Positions 13,388-22,730 of a DNA stretch of 64,000 nt are shown one piece after another. A program made the position numbers and the translations under genes. The stretch is from Ophioderma brevispina. Lineage: Eukaryota > Echinodermata > Ophiuroidea > Amphilepidida > Ophiodermatidae. Within the stretch, counting starts at the first letter, position 1. The number at the start of each line of letters is the position of its first letter. The stretch spans positions 19,094 to 83,093 of the forward strand of contig JAMKCH010014125.1 in NCBI GenBank assembly GCA_023653785.1, in the 5' to 3' direction. Below the pieces are notes generated by a model. That model did no database searches. It worked only from the letters and a program-made list of their open reading frames with translations, and had not been told where the DNA came from.

Positions 13388-13589
13388 ACACGGATTTGCT
13401 CATACTTGCTGGTCTCCGCCCAGGCACAAATGAAAGCCCTAATAAGGACAGAATCAAAATTTAGGATTTTAGTTAAGACAGGTTCAGCATGTCTGGTTTT
13501 TTGATGACATTAAGTCACGCCAGATGTTAAAGAAATTTCCCCACTCATATGTTTACCCATTGCCCATTGGTCTTTAACTTTACCTTTCT

Positions 13590-14268
13590 ACTGGGTTTTC
13601 CCTGCTGATTTGAAAGTTGCTAAAGTTAGTTCCAGTATTCAAGAAAGGATGACGCATAACCTTTTCCAATACCGTGCCTATTTCACTTCTACCGTGTGTA
13701 TCTAAAATCTCGAACGACTGATGATCTACAATCGGCTTGACAACTTCCTCTCTTCCCATAATGTCCTTCACCCCAAATCAATATGGATTCAGGAAACAGC
13801 ATTCACTGACCGGCTCTTCTTGATATATCTGACAAATCTCTTCCGCTCTCTCATTGATCATATCCCATTGGTATTTTTCGTGATCTATCTAAGGCCGTTT
13901 CGACACCATTGATCATTCATTCTTCTAAACCACAGCTATCCCACTACGGTATACGCGGAAAACTCCCTTCTTAACGCTTCTCGCAAACTACCCTTTCCAA
14001 GTCGTCAAGAAAATTTACCTGTTTTGATACTCATCCATCTGGTCGTCTACATGGTCAATGCGGGTGTTCCCCAAGCTCTATACGTGGTCCCCTTTTTTCC
14101 TTATTATGCTGAATGATATTCCTCTTCTCTGACCTCTCTTTTGTCCTTTTGGGACAGCTGTACACCAACATCTTTCTTTCCCCTCCCAACGTAGATACCC
14201 TCATTAACACTTTAAACTGAAATGCGTTTCATGTAAAAAGTGTTTTTTTAAAGAAATAAGATCTAACT

Positions 14269-14333
<65 letters not shown>

Positions 14334-14770
14334 ACAAATTGATAATACTAAAATAAAGCCCACAACCACACACCACATTCTTAGGAGTTGTAATTGACAA
14401 AACTACCATATGGATTGGACAGACCATATTCCAAGAATCACAAGCAAGTCGCTAGGAGTATTGCGAGTTTTAAAAGACCTTAAAAACACACACTACACAT
14501 GATATCTTGTTCACTTTATATAACACTCTGATTCTTCCATATATTTCTTACAGTAATATTGCTGGGCAAAAGATCGGACATTACACTCAATCTATCTCAC
14601 TGTCCCTGGAACTCAACTAAATCCAACCCCTCTTGATAGACTATTTAACTTGCAAAAACAAGCAATCCGTATTTGCACTGGTTCTCCCTATTAATCTCAT
14701 ACCAAGCCATTATTCCATAAAATTAAGAAACACTAAAAAGTAAATAGTCTTCGAAACGCGAGGAAATAAG
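13590..14770 (+). pseudogene. Decayed CR1/Rex1-like LINE reverse transcriptase
   Basis: Reverse transcriptase of a non-LTR retrotransposon of the CR1/L2/Rex1/jockey type, in pieces across all three + frames. Recognisable words are PADLKVAKV (about 13602), LERLMIYNRLDNFL (about 13711), a YGF-like segment near 13780, HIPLVFF and the FDTIDH-like segment near 13860-13910, VNAGVPQ near 14055 and MLNDIP near 14108. After a poly-A tract come FLGVVIDK (about 14380) and the C-terminal thumb-like segment around 14540-14690. The YADD segment is not readable. Numerous frameshifts and stops make it a dead copy. It is on the same strand as the 5.5-kb LINE but belongs to a different clade. Confidence 0.75.
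14276..14326 (+). repeat. Poly-A run, 51 A, inside LINE coding region
   Basis: Fifty-one consecutive A. LINE coding similarity resumes directly to the right (FLGVVIDK region), so this is not the 3' tail of that LINE. It is either an expanded internal A stretch or the scar of a retroposed insertion. Confidence 0.9.
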
Positions 14771-15224
14771 CTTCCACGGATACGGTAGCAAAGGGTACAA
14801 AACTTCAAAGATGACGGTCACGAGAGAGGAGGGGACGAGAGTGTTCTAGCAGACGCAAATGAGGTAGATAAAGCGGATATAAGAGCGAATAGGATGCGAG
14901 CAGGGATAAGGTTGGAGCAGCCCGTATGTTAATATAACCCACTCCTAACAAACATTTGACATCTTCTTTCTTAAACCACGTGACGAGATCACCGCGGCAC
15001 AGCATAACCTGATGCAACGAGATGAAGAGACGCGGACTGCAAGAGACGGGCGCCACGACACGATACAGCGGGCGAGCAGAGCGAACTCACGACCACGACT
15101 GTCTAAACATTCACGAGTAGAAAGGCGCGAGAACAGAGCCGGAACAGACCAACAGAGAGAGAGAAGCCGGACGCAGAAAGGGCTGGGGAGATGGGCGCTG
15201 ACCGAGACAGACCATGCCAAACAA
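14771..15224. other. GC-richer insertion inside the LINE
   Basis: Similarity to the LINE C-terminus stops near 14770 and resumes near 15225. The roughly 450 bases between are richer in G, C and CGA/CGC words than either flank and show no LINE motif. I could not find clear terminal repeats or a target-site duplication, so the kind of insertion is unknown. The open frames on both strands look like chance frames in GC-richer DNA. Confidence 0.45.
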
Positions 15225-15440
15225 ATTTAGTCCCCATCAATTAAAGGCTACTTTGAATTTTTAACTAAATACTCAATTAAAAACTATCGGGTCATAGGAT
15301 CTGGAATTCGCTTGACCTAAATTTACAATCATCAACATCTGCCCAATATATTGGTAAAACAAATCTTAAAACTCAACGTTCTAACTAAAATACTAATTAT
15401 TGCACATATTTTTTATTTTTATTAAGTGTTTAAGATTTAT
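15225..15440 (+). pseudogene. C-terminal end of the same LINE
   Basis: Frames read FSPHQLKATLNFLTKYSIK and then a GIWNSL-like segment near 15300 and SSTSAQYIGK near 15335. This is the usual C-terminal GPKIWNSLP / FK-KLK end of CR1/Rex1-type reverse transcriptases. It continues the remnant at 13.6-14.8 kb across the GC-richer insertion. The sequence beyond 15440 is probably LINE 3' untranslated region. Confidence 0.55.
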
Positions 15441-15842
15441 TTTATCAAAATTTTCTAACTGACTGTTAATCAGTAACTTTCTAGTGTTTGTACAGATTTA
15501 AACCACTTAAGTATAATTCATAATTATCTTTTTTATTGTTTTGTATTAAAGAAACAATTCTCAATTTCTAGCCTGAATATCATAACTGTAGGCCCAAGAT
15601 CGTTGCACTATTTCTGATTTTTTTTCATACAGATAGCTCAAATAACTTTGCCATCTTTATGCTAGTTTTTACACTTATGTTATTTACATCAAGGGTATTC
15701 AATCCGGTTACCACTGTTCCTGGTCCTGGGGTTTGTTCTCTTGTTTTTATCTTGTCTTGTTTTGTCCTGGGTTCTTGTTTTGTCGCACCAGTGCTGCTCA
15801 AAAAAAGTTTATTTCCCACTGCGGTGGGGTCCAATCCTACGC
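15441..15842. other. AT-rich, probable LINE 3' region; no gene
   Basis: AT-rich sequence following the LINE C-terminus, then a T/G-rich stretch (15700-15790) with repeated TTGTTTT/TCTTGT words. The two opposing frames at 15625-15913 cover each other and have no domain. Confidence 0.4.
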
Positions 15843-16147
15843 TCTTAAAACGAAAAAAGAGTGAAAAACCCACTCTAAAAAGAGTAAATACCTCACTCCA
15901 AAAAAGGCTTTAGAGTGAGATCCACTCTAAATAAAGAGTGATGAAAAAATAATAATCCTAAGCAAAGAGTAAAGAGATCACTCCTTTTTAGAGTGAACTA
16001 GTCACTCTTTTAGAGCTGTGGGGGAAAGCCGATTGGAAAAGCAATCACTCTTTGGGGTTGTGATTCTTTGTGAACATTTTGTGGTTTGGGTGAGTATATT
16101 GTGAGTGTAGGTCATAATCATAGCATAGGAACATGAAGTGATGCAAT

Positions 16148-16303
16148 GGGTTGGTACATTTACTGGACCCACTTTGCCCGACAGTCTCAGAACTTTAGCC
16201 GCATTTTACGGATAAAGCACAGTTATCACATGCCAACTTATTCCGTAAAGGCTGCTGAAATCTGATAGTGTCAGCAAGTGGGGTCAGTAAAATGTACCAA
16301 CCC
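16148..16303. mobile_element. Hairpin MITE, 156 bp
   Basis: The left end GGGTTGGTACATTTACTG and the right end CAGTAAAATGTACCAACCC are inverted copies. The similarity continues inward for about 70-80 bases on each side, to TTTACGGATAA / TTATTCCGTAAA and on to GTTATCAC / GTGATAAC, with a few mismatches and indels. The entire unit folds back on itself and has no coding capacity. No certain target-site duplication was seen (TGATG to the left, TGATA to the right). Confidence 0.75.
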
Positions 16304-16680
16304 TGATATTATGGCGATCATTGGCATTGTTCAGTGTGTGACATGCAAGATTGTGGCATGCAGAAGTGCTGATCACTGGCATGCATGACCGTGACATGCC
16401 AGATTGTGCGTTTTCGTACATACAGGCGGGCCTAGCCTGTTGCCGCAGGGGACTACCGTATTTACGAGTATTACGATATCCGTAAATAACAGTTAATGCT
16501 TCTCCACACTTGTCGGTGTAAATGCTAGAAGGGGACAGGAAAACATACCAAGAGACGCAGCCGGAAGACGCAGAGAGGAGGGCGGCATCGAAGGGCAAAG
16601 GGGTCAACCATTTGTGAACGTTCTCGCAAAATTGGCCGGCATGTTGTTCGAAAATAATATCACGCGATTTGCGTGCCCGG

Positions 16681-16710
16681 GAGGGGCGGGGCGGGCCGGT
16701 TCTGATTGGC
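16681..16710 (+). promoter_or_regulatory. GC box plus CCAAT-box cluster
   Basis: GAGGGGCGGGGCGGGCC at 16681-16697 contains overlapping Sp1-type GC boxes. GATTGGC at 16704-16710 is an inverted CCAAT box. The two sit 6 bases apart in otherwise AT-rich DNA, inside the AGAGTG-framed element. No transcription start or gene is visible downstream on either strand, so promoter function is inferred only. Confidence 0.35.
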
Positions 16711-17020
16711 TATTAGTTCCACTCCCGAAAAGCGTTATTTTCTCACTCTTTAGAGCTAAAAATACGGTCGATAAGAGTTCAGAGTGGGCTTTACTCCGAA
16801 GAGAGTGGCATTTTGAGCCCACTCGGTAACAGAGTGGAGCTCGATTAACCCTCGAGTTAAGGTTTTTGTGTTTTTGGCGGAGACTAATGTCAGGTGCAAA
16901 CTTTCCTCGATCTTTTAGAGATTTAAAAGCCCACTACGATGAGAGCTGAAGGTTTAAAGAGAGTACTCCGACAAGTGCAGAGTGTGATTGTTCACTCTTG
17001 CAAAGAGAAGTGTAAAGAAG

Positions 17021-17329
17021 GGCTCATATGGAGTCGGTAGCCAAGTCGGCAGATAACGTAGGTGGTGATGCCATAAGGCCAGGAAGTGACCTCGCTCTCA
17101 CAACCAGCGGCAGCCAAGGGGGGGCGAGACGAGGATATTATTAACACTTTGTCTAATCGGTTATCCTATGCTTTAATACCTATCTAATTCAGCTTGTTAT
17201 GTATGCTAATATTATAAGGATAAGATCTGGACTACATTAGACCAACTTGAGCCGACTTCAAATTCCTGTCGTTATTGAAACATTTGTATTGAATTTAAAT
17301 CATTTATATTGTATTTTAAACTTTTGTTT
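17021..17329. other. No gene recognised
   Basis: Spacer between the AGAGTG-framed element and the purine-skewed tract. No motif was seen. Confidence 0.4.
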
Positions 17330-19945
17330 GTTAACATGCCTTGAAGATGTGGTGAGATATAAAATGACTTGATCTTGACAAACGGAGGACAAAAGGAAAA
17401 GCGACATTTAGCTCAGGAGGCACAATGAGACAGGCCATGTTTTGTGTTAGGGAGGCAAGGGGAAGAGACATTTTTTGAAGAAGGTTAAGGGGTGGATTCC
17501 CAGGGGAATGGTAACCACAGGGGTAGGTGTGGATCGTGGAAAAGAGGAAGGTGAAAAAAAAGGTGGGCTGAAGAATGTAGCGCTGGAGAGGAGGAAAGTA
17601 TGGAAGCTTATATGAGAAGAAAAAAACACACGACAAAGAATGTTGAGGACGCGAGTGGGGAGCGTTGTGGGGGACTTTGGGGGGGGGGGGACTGATGTTG
17701 TCGGGAGTCGGGGGATGCTTCAAAGAAGGGGTGTTACAGGCATATAATGAAGTGTGTGTTTAAAAGAAAGGTTACGAGGTGCAAGAGAGGATACAGAGGT
17801 GTGGTGGAATGGAAAGCGAGGTGAATGAAGGAAGTAGTACGTAGTAATCGTGAGAACGAAGAAGGATGCGTATAAGGAAAGAAATGGAAAAAATGGTACG
17901 GAGAGAATAAAGCGAGTTATAAGAGGTTGAAGAAGCGAGCGCAAAGACGTAGTTTGTGGCGATGCTTTGGAAGGAGGGCGGGAGGCTGAGAGAGAAGGCG
18001 AGTGAGGTGAGAAGAAAAGAAGAAAGAACCCAAACAAGGGGTATAAGATAGTGAAGGCAATTGAAATTAGGATGAAAGAGGATGCCACTAGGGGGCAAGA
18101 GGTATGAGAGAACCAAAGGGATGGAAAGTTGGAAGTTCATGAGGAAGAAAGAGTGGGTAGAGTCTTGAAAAAGAAGAATACTGAGGAGAATCATGAATGA
18201 GCAGAAAGGAACGAATGAGTGGGATCAAAAGGTAGAGGGTGATGTAGTGGAAGGGGCCAGGTAGGAGTTCAGTAGGAAGAAGTGGTGATGTGAAGCAATG
18301 TAATCAGAGAAATTAAAAAAATGAAAAGGCACTGACCTTCGGAGGTGGAGTGGAATCTGGATTTGTCTGAGGAGTTTGAGGTGGAAGGTGGGTGTTGAAT
18401 CAAGGTCTGTACTTTCGATTGTTGATATTTGAAAATTGTTGATTGATGTGGTCTCAGAGAGTGCTAAAGAAGGTTGATGAGCGAGATGTTGTATGCTGAT
18501 GACGTTGTTTAATGTGTGAGACAATGGAGGCCCCGGATTGAGGGAAAATTAAGTTTGGAAATGGAAGAAGGCTTTGGAGTAATGGTGAAGGTAAACCTTG
18601 GGAGATAGTAAGTGTGTGGTGAGTGGGGTGGAGGAGGAAGTGGGTGATAGTGAGAAGGTTAGACCCTTGTGGCATGTGTTGCTGCAGTGGCGCCGTAGCC
18701 AGAGGGGGGCAGGGGGGGGGCAGCAGCTTGCCCCCCCTTGTGGCGGGATTTGCCCCCCCCCGCTTGCCCCACTGAGAAAAATTAGTATGATTACATAGGA
18801 CATATACTATACTAACAAATTTTACTATATGCTGCCCCCCCTGAAATATGTGTGCCCCCGGTGCCCCCCTGAAAAAAAAAAAGTGGCTACCGGCCCACTG
18901 CAGTCGTGCAAGAGGAACCTAACCCCGCGAATTCTAGTGTCGGTGTGAGCAACCCATGTCGGAAATGGCCCCACCTAATGGGAGATGCACAAAAATGAAC
19001 GCAAGAGAGTGACCACAGTCTAGGTAAAATATTTGTTGTGTGGAAGATCCTCGGGAGAAAAGAGCTAAGGATGGTGGGAACGGTGCGAAAAGTTGTGTGG
19101 ATGGGGTGTGGAATCACCTACCTGGGGGGACAGGTTTAGTTAGGGTGGGTGGAGGAGCGAGGCGGGTCCATGTGACAAGTTGCCAGTAAGGTATGGGTGG
19201 GTTGAAGATGAAAGGGAATGGTACAGACCCATACGCAGGGAGGCAGGCGGTTGCCACACACACACACACAAACAAAATTACCACAAAAATTGACCACAAA
19301 AAAGTCCAATTTTTGCAAATAGATGTTCAAAAAGTTCCAACAGCAACACATTTTATGGGGTTAGGGTCCCACCTTTACCAAAAGAGGTCCACTTTTACAA
19401 AAAGTCATGTACCCCCAAAATAAATCGCATATGGCCATGGGAATCGTTGTATAAGGTTGTGTGAGATCGTGATGTTGTTATGGGGGAGCGAAGTGACATA
19501 GTGTCGGCTGAGGCGAAAAATGACGATAGGATTGTGAGGGACAGGAGAATGATGAGAGCAAGGGGTGTGGTGTGAAGTTGATGGATAGGAGAAAAAGACT
19601 GAGGACTGAGCCGATGTGGGGTTTGGAAGAAGTGTTGACCGGTTGGCGAAGGCGATAGTGTACGTTGGTATGGGCACTGTGAGGAAAGGATTGCTGAGCA
19701 TGTCTTTAAGAGCGGCTTGTGAATTCGAGGTGGGCCAGATTGAGGCGGAGGGGACAACCAAGACGACCTTCGAAGCAGCCAATGGAGGAGAGTAGGAGAG
19801 TTGGGGTCCGAGGATGGGAGGATGCATTGAATCAGGCACAAGTGGACAAGGAGGAGTAAGGGCGATTGCTACGAGTGAGCTGTAAATCGGCCACCCTGTT
19901 TTACGGGACAACAACCGGATTTAAAACTTTGGATTACTACTACTA
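17330..19945 (+). other. Purine-skewed tract, possible decayed LINE
   Basis: Over about 2.6 kb the + strand is visibly rich in G and A and poor in C, apart from the insertion at 18685-18900 and an AC-rich patch at 19250-19400. The skew leaves several long open frames on the minus strand (for example 17772-18194 and 19405-19914) that translate to low-complexity Ser/Leu/Pro/Phe-rich sequence. I do not accept these as genes. On the + strand, VRPLWHVLLQW at about 18659-18691 resembles the zinc-knuckle/RNase-H-end word VEHVLLxCxxW of some LINEs. The tract ends in TACTACTACTACGAC (19933-19947), like a LINE 3' microsatellite tail. A dead LINE is the best guess, but it is weak. Confidence 0.35.
18685..18900. 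mobile_element. hAT-like MITE with CAGTGGC ends
   Basis: The left end CAGTGGCGCCGTAGCCA and the right end TGGCTACCGGCCCACTG are inverted copies with small differences. Inside are G runs at the left (18700-18720), C runs (18731-18775 and 18834-18868) and an AT-rich middle. CAG-starting termini fit hAT-type elements, but I could not see an exact 8-bp target-site duplication. It interrupts the purine-skewed tract immediately after the HVLLQW-like word, so it is younger than that sequence. Confidence 0.6.
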
Positions 19946-21800
19946 CGACGGTACGACAATACAGGACACTTAGTACAACACATTGAACTGAATGGAGGGG
20001 GGGGGGAAGATTCATATCTTTGGACATGTGTGTCTTCCTTTTCTGTTACATTTTGCAGTTGCCCAAAAACTACCTTGGGAATTCTATAGACTTTATCCTT
20101 CCCCCTTTTAATAGAGTCATGCAATTCCAAATTTTAATCATATTTGACTTTTTGAGTGAACATCACTGATGTGGCTTCTTTAAACCTGCATAGGATTGGT
20201 GACATTGAACTAAATGTTAACAACATCTATTTTAGTGGGGTGGCGGTAGGTTTATGGATCATACCCTATAAAATTTGTTAGAATCAATTCAACCAGCTGA
20301 AAAGCAGGGTTGGGGGCAGCAGCAGGGGGGTGGTGGGGAAACCCCGCAAGAGTTTCACACTCCCAAAGAAAGAAAAGAAATGTGGATGTTTAAGCAATAA
20401 ATTGGCATTAAAATTTGGGTTTTTAATTATATCGAGTTTAATAGTGTAATCGTTCGCCCGCCCTGTCTTTACCATGGCGTTCCGCCCTGTACCTACGACA
20501 GCAGGGGGTAGCAGAAGAATCCAAATGCTTGATACTCTCTTTCAGGGATGTGTTCCCAAATTCCTTATTGTTTGTATATTATTGTTATAATATGGCATAT
20601 GAAGGGGGTTCATCAAGAGTGTTTGGTTCTATGAGAAGGCGTGTTATCAAATTGACTTTTTGTAACTATTTGTTTTAAAAAATAATGTTATGGTATAATT
20701 AGCATGAATGAAATTAGGGGAATTAATTAGGGATATTGATAATTGTGTATACATAAAATGTACTTGTAGGAATTCAAAGATGGGAATATTATCAGATAAA
20801 TTGCCAATTTCAATTTTGATGAATTGATTACTTGTCATTCTATGTTCTTTGAGTACAAAGACCAAGTGATAACCATGGTACAAGAATACCTTATATTCAC
20901 TGATTAACTATGTAGTAAATAATAAATAATTGCAGAGGACAAAACCTTAGTGAATTCGCAGCTAGTAGTACGAACAGATTGGGTGGTAAACATTGGAATA
21001 AAAGTGATAGTGGTTTGTAAAATCGACAAGTTGATTTCATGCTCCCCTAAAATATCACAATATTAACGTGCCCACAAAAATCATTTTGGCTGGAGTATTT
21101 GGCCATATTGAATAACCTTTCTGACCTCACTTGTTCAAGTTAGCCATTTCCAAGTTCTAGGGCACATTGGGACTCATTAGTTTAATTCTCTCTATGGTCA
21201 AATTGAAGGTGACCTAGGTCTATTTGTCCCTGGCTACGTGGCTAATAATTATTAGGCCATTTAATTCCTTGGATTGCAAGTCTCTTTCATTTAAACTATG
21301 ATGACGTGAATATGATTATAAGATGAATTGATATTTGCACCGAGCTCTATTGTTGTTTATATCCGGAGACACACAATACAAGGAAGCACTGAATTGCTTA
21401 AACAGTCCATGGACATATTTCCTGGAAGTCAAATTACAAGCTAGTGACACTAATTTGTGGAAATCAACTGCCACTTATGACCTAGGCTGCCAAATCTAGT
21501 TGCATCAAGAACCCTTCATAAATCCAGTGACATTAAGTAACTCTTGGGGGGGGGGGGGGTATGTGGAATACCCTAACCATGTTCAATGAAACTGGGAATA
21601 ATATTAATGGTTAATGTTGGTACCAAGTGACGATGTTCCCACACTATAAATTAGTTTAATTCGGTACAGTGTACATTAGGATTCCAGGTATGAGGTGAAC
21701 AGAGGATATGGCTAGGATGTACAACAGGTGGGCAAGGAGTCTGATGTCTTGCAGGAGCACCTTTCAGTACACTACAACAACTATGTTAGCTACAATAATT
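19946..21800. other. No gene recognised
   Basis: AT-rich with a run of 14 G at 21546-21559. No repeat family, RNA gene or domain was recognised; the minus-strand frames at 20284-20475 and 20647-20883 carry no motif. Confidence 0.45.
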
Positions 21801-21918
21801 ACAACTCGCTACTCAACAACCACATACACAAACTCGCACACAATCGCCATACAACTCGCCCCCTACAACTCGCCTCACAACTCGCCTAAACACAACTCGC
21901 CTTTTCACAACTCGCTAC
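21801..21918 (+). repeat. CAACTCGC array
   Basis: ACAACTCGC or a close variant recurs about nine times with irregular spacers (CCCCTA, CTCA, CTAAACA, CTTTTCA). It is the inverted counterpart of the array at 3424-3716. The flank just to the left (CTACAACAACTATG...TACAATAATTACAACTCGC) also resembles the inverted right flank of that array, so the two loci may be copies of one longer repeat. Confidence 0.75.
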
Positions 21919-22235
21919 TTAGCCAATACCGGAATATGTGCAGTAAAAATTTTCTCAAAATGATATTTCTGAAAAAAAAATTTCTTTGAACTTGTTACCT
22001 ACAAAAATATACCCCTACACAGTCCCAATCATTATCACTGGGAAGCCGTCTGATTCATAAAAAGAAGTTTACTTTATTTTTTCGCGGCGTCGTAGTAGTA
22101 AAAAATCTAAAAAAAAAAAGGGCTCTGAATTATATCTCATTGCAAAGGATTACTGAAGGTCTAAATTAAAAAACAGAAATTTTAAAATTTGCCACATGCT
22201 AAACCCAAGTTATTACTCATTGAATTAAAATCGCA
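21919..22235. other. No gene recognised
   Basis: AT-rich spacer with oligo-A runs near 21970 and 22110. Confidence 0.4.
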
Positions 22236-22730
22236 CATTTTACGGACTGTACACACTATGGGTAACTTGCATCCTTTTCTATTCACGCCAAATCAATAAA
22301 GCGTGAATGAAAAGACAGATAAATTGGTTTGCAACTTTTATTGTAAAAATACTCATACTCAAAAAAATAAATCAAACGATAATTAAGTCGTCTTTTCTAT
22401 CATCAAGCGGTGTATAACATATCTATTTCATTCTTAAAATTTTGTCTGCAATTGTTTGTTTAAGAACTGCGTCAAGAGAAGTCTACCAAGACGAAACAGT
22501 AATAGAGACTCGCGAAATTCAAAATTCGCTGATCATTTAAAATTAATTGTCACCATTCAAATTTGTTCTCTTGATTGATGGATTTTGAGTAGGAGTGTAT
22601 AAAAGTAAAACTTTCAGTTTTGACAATGAAAGTTGCAAACCGATGAAGGCTTTCTTGTTCACGCATGATTGATTGGGGTAAATAGAAACCGTTGCAAGTT
22701 ACCCAGATGTGTACAGTCAGGAAAATGGTG
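22236..22730. mobile_element. TIR element, 495 bp, arms about 120 bp
   Basis: GACTGTACACACTATGGGTA at 22245 is matched in reverse by a stretch ending GTGTACAGTC at 22718. The inverted similarity continues inward: GTAACTTGCA, TTTCTATT.ACGCC, AATCAAT, GCGTGAA, GGTTTGCAACTTT.ATTGT. Each arm is about 115-125 bases. Just outside, CATTTT.C and its complement extend the repeat to about 22236 and 22730. The centre is AT-rich with no coding capacity. The target-site duplication is not clear, so the superfamily is not assigned. Confidence 0.75.

Larger units (their letters stand above)
15843..17020. mobile_element. Non-autonomous element framed by AGAGTG/CACTCT arrays
   Basis: The words AAAGAGTGA and CACTCT(TTT/AAA) recur many times at 15843-16045 and again at 16735-17010, in both orientations, often as CACTCTAAAAAGAGTG-like palindromes. 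Such paired subterminal repeat arrays are typical of the ends of some large DNA transposons. About 700 bases lie between the arrays. They encode no transposase that I can see and carry a nested hairpin MITE, a GC-box cluster and a short duplication (GATCAYTGGCAT...AGATTGTG at about 16316 and 16370). Exact termini and target-site duplication are not clear. Confidence 0.5.

Noticed and set aside
14945..15230. Arg-rich or Ser-rich opposing frames
   Set aside because: Both strands are open in the GC-richer insertion with no similarity to a known protein; chance frames.
17331..19914. Long minus-strand open frames rich in Ser, Leu, Pro and Phe (up to 169 codons)
   Set aside because: They overlap in different frames, have low complexity and exist because the opposite strand is purine-rich and so lacks stop codons. 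No domain or signal of coding constraint is visible.
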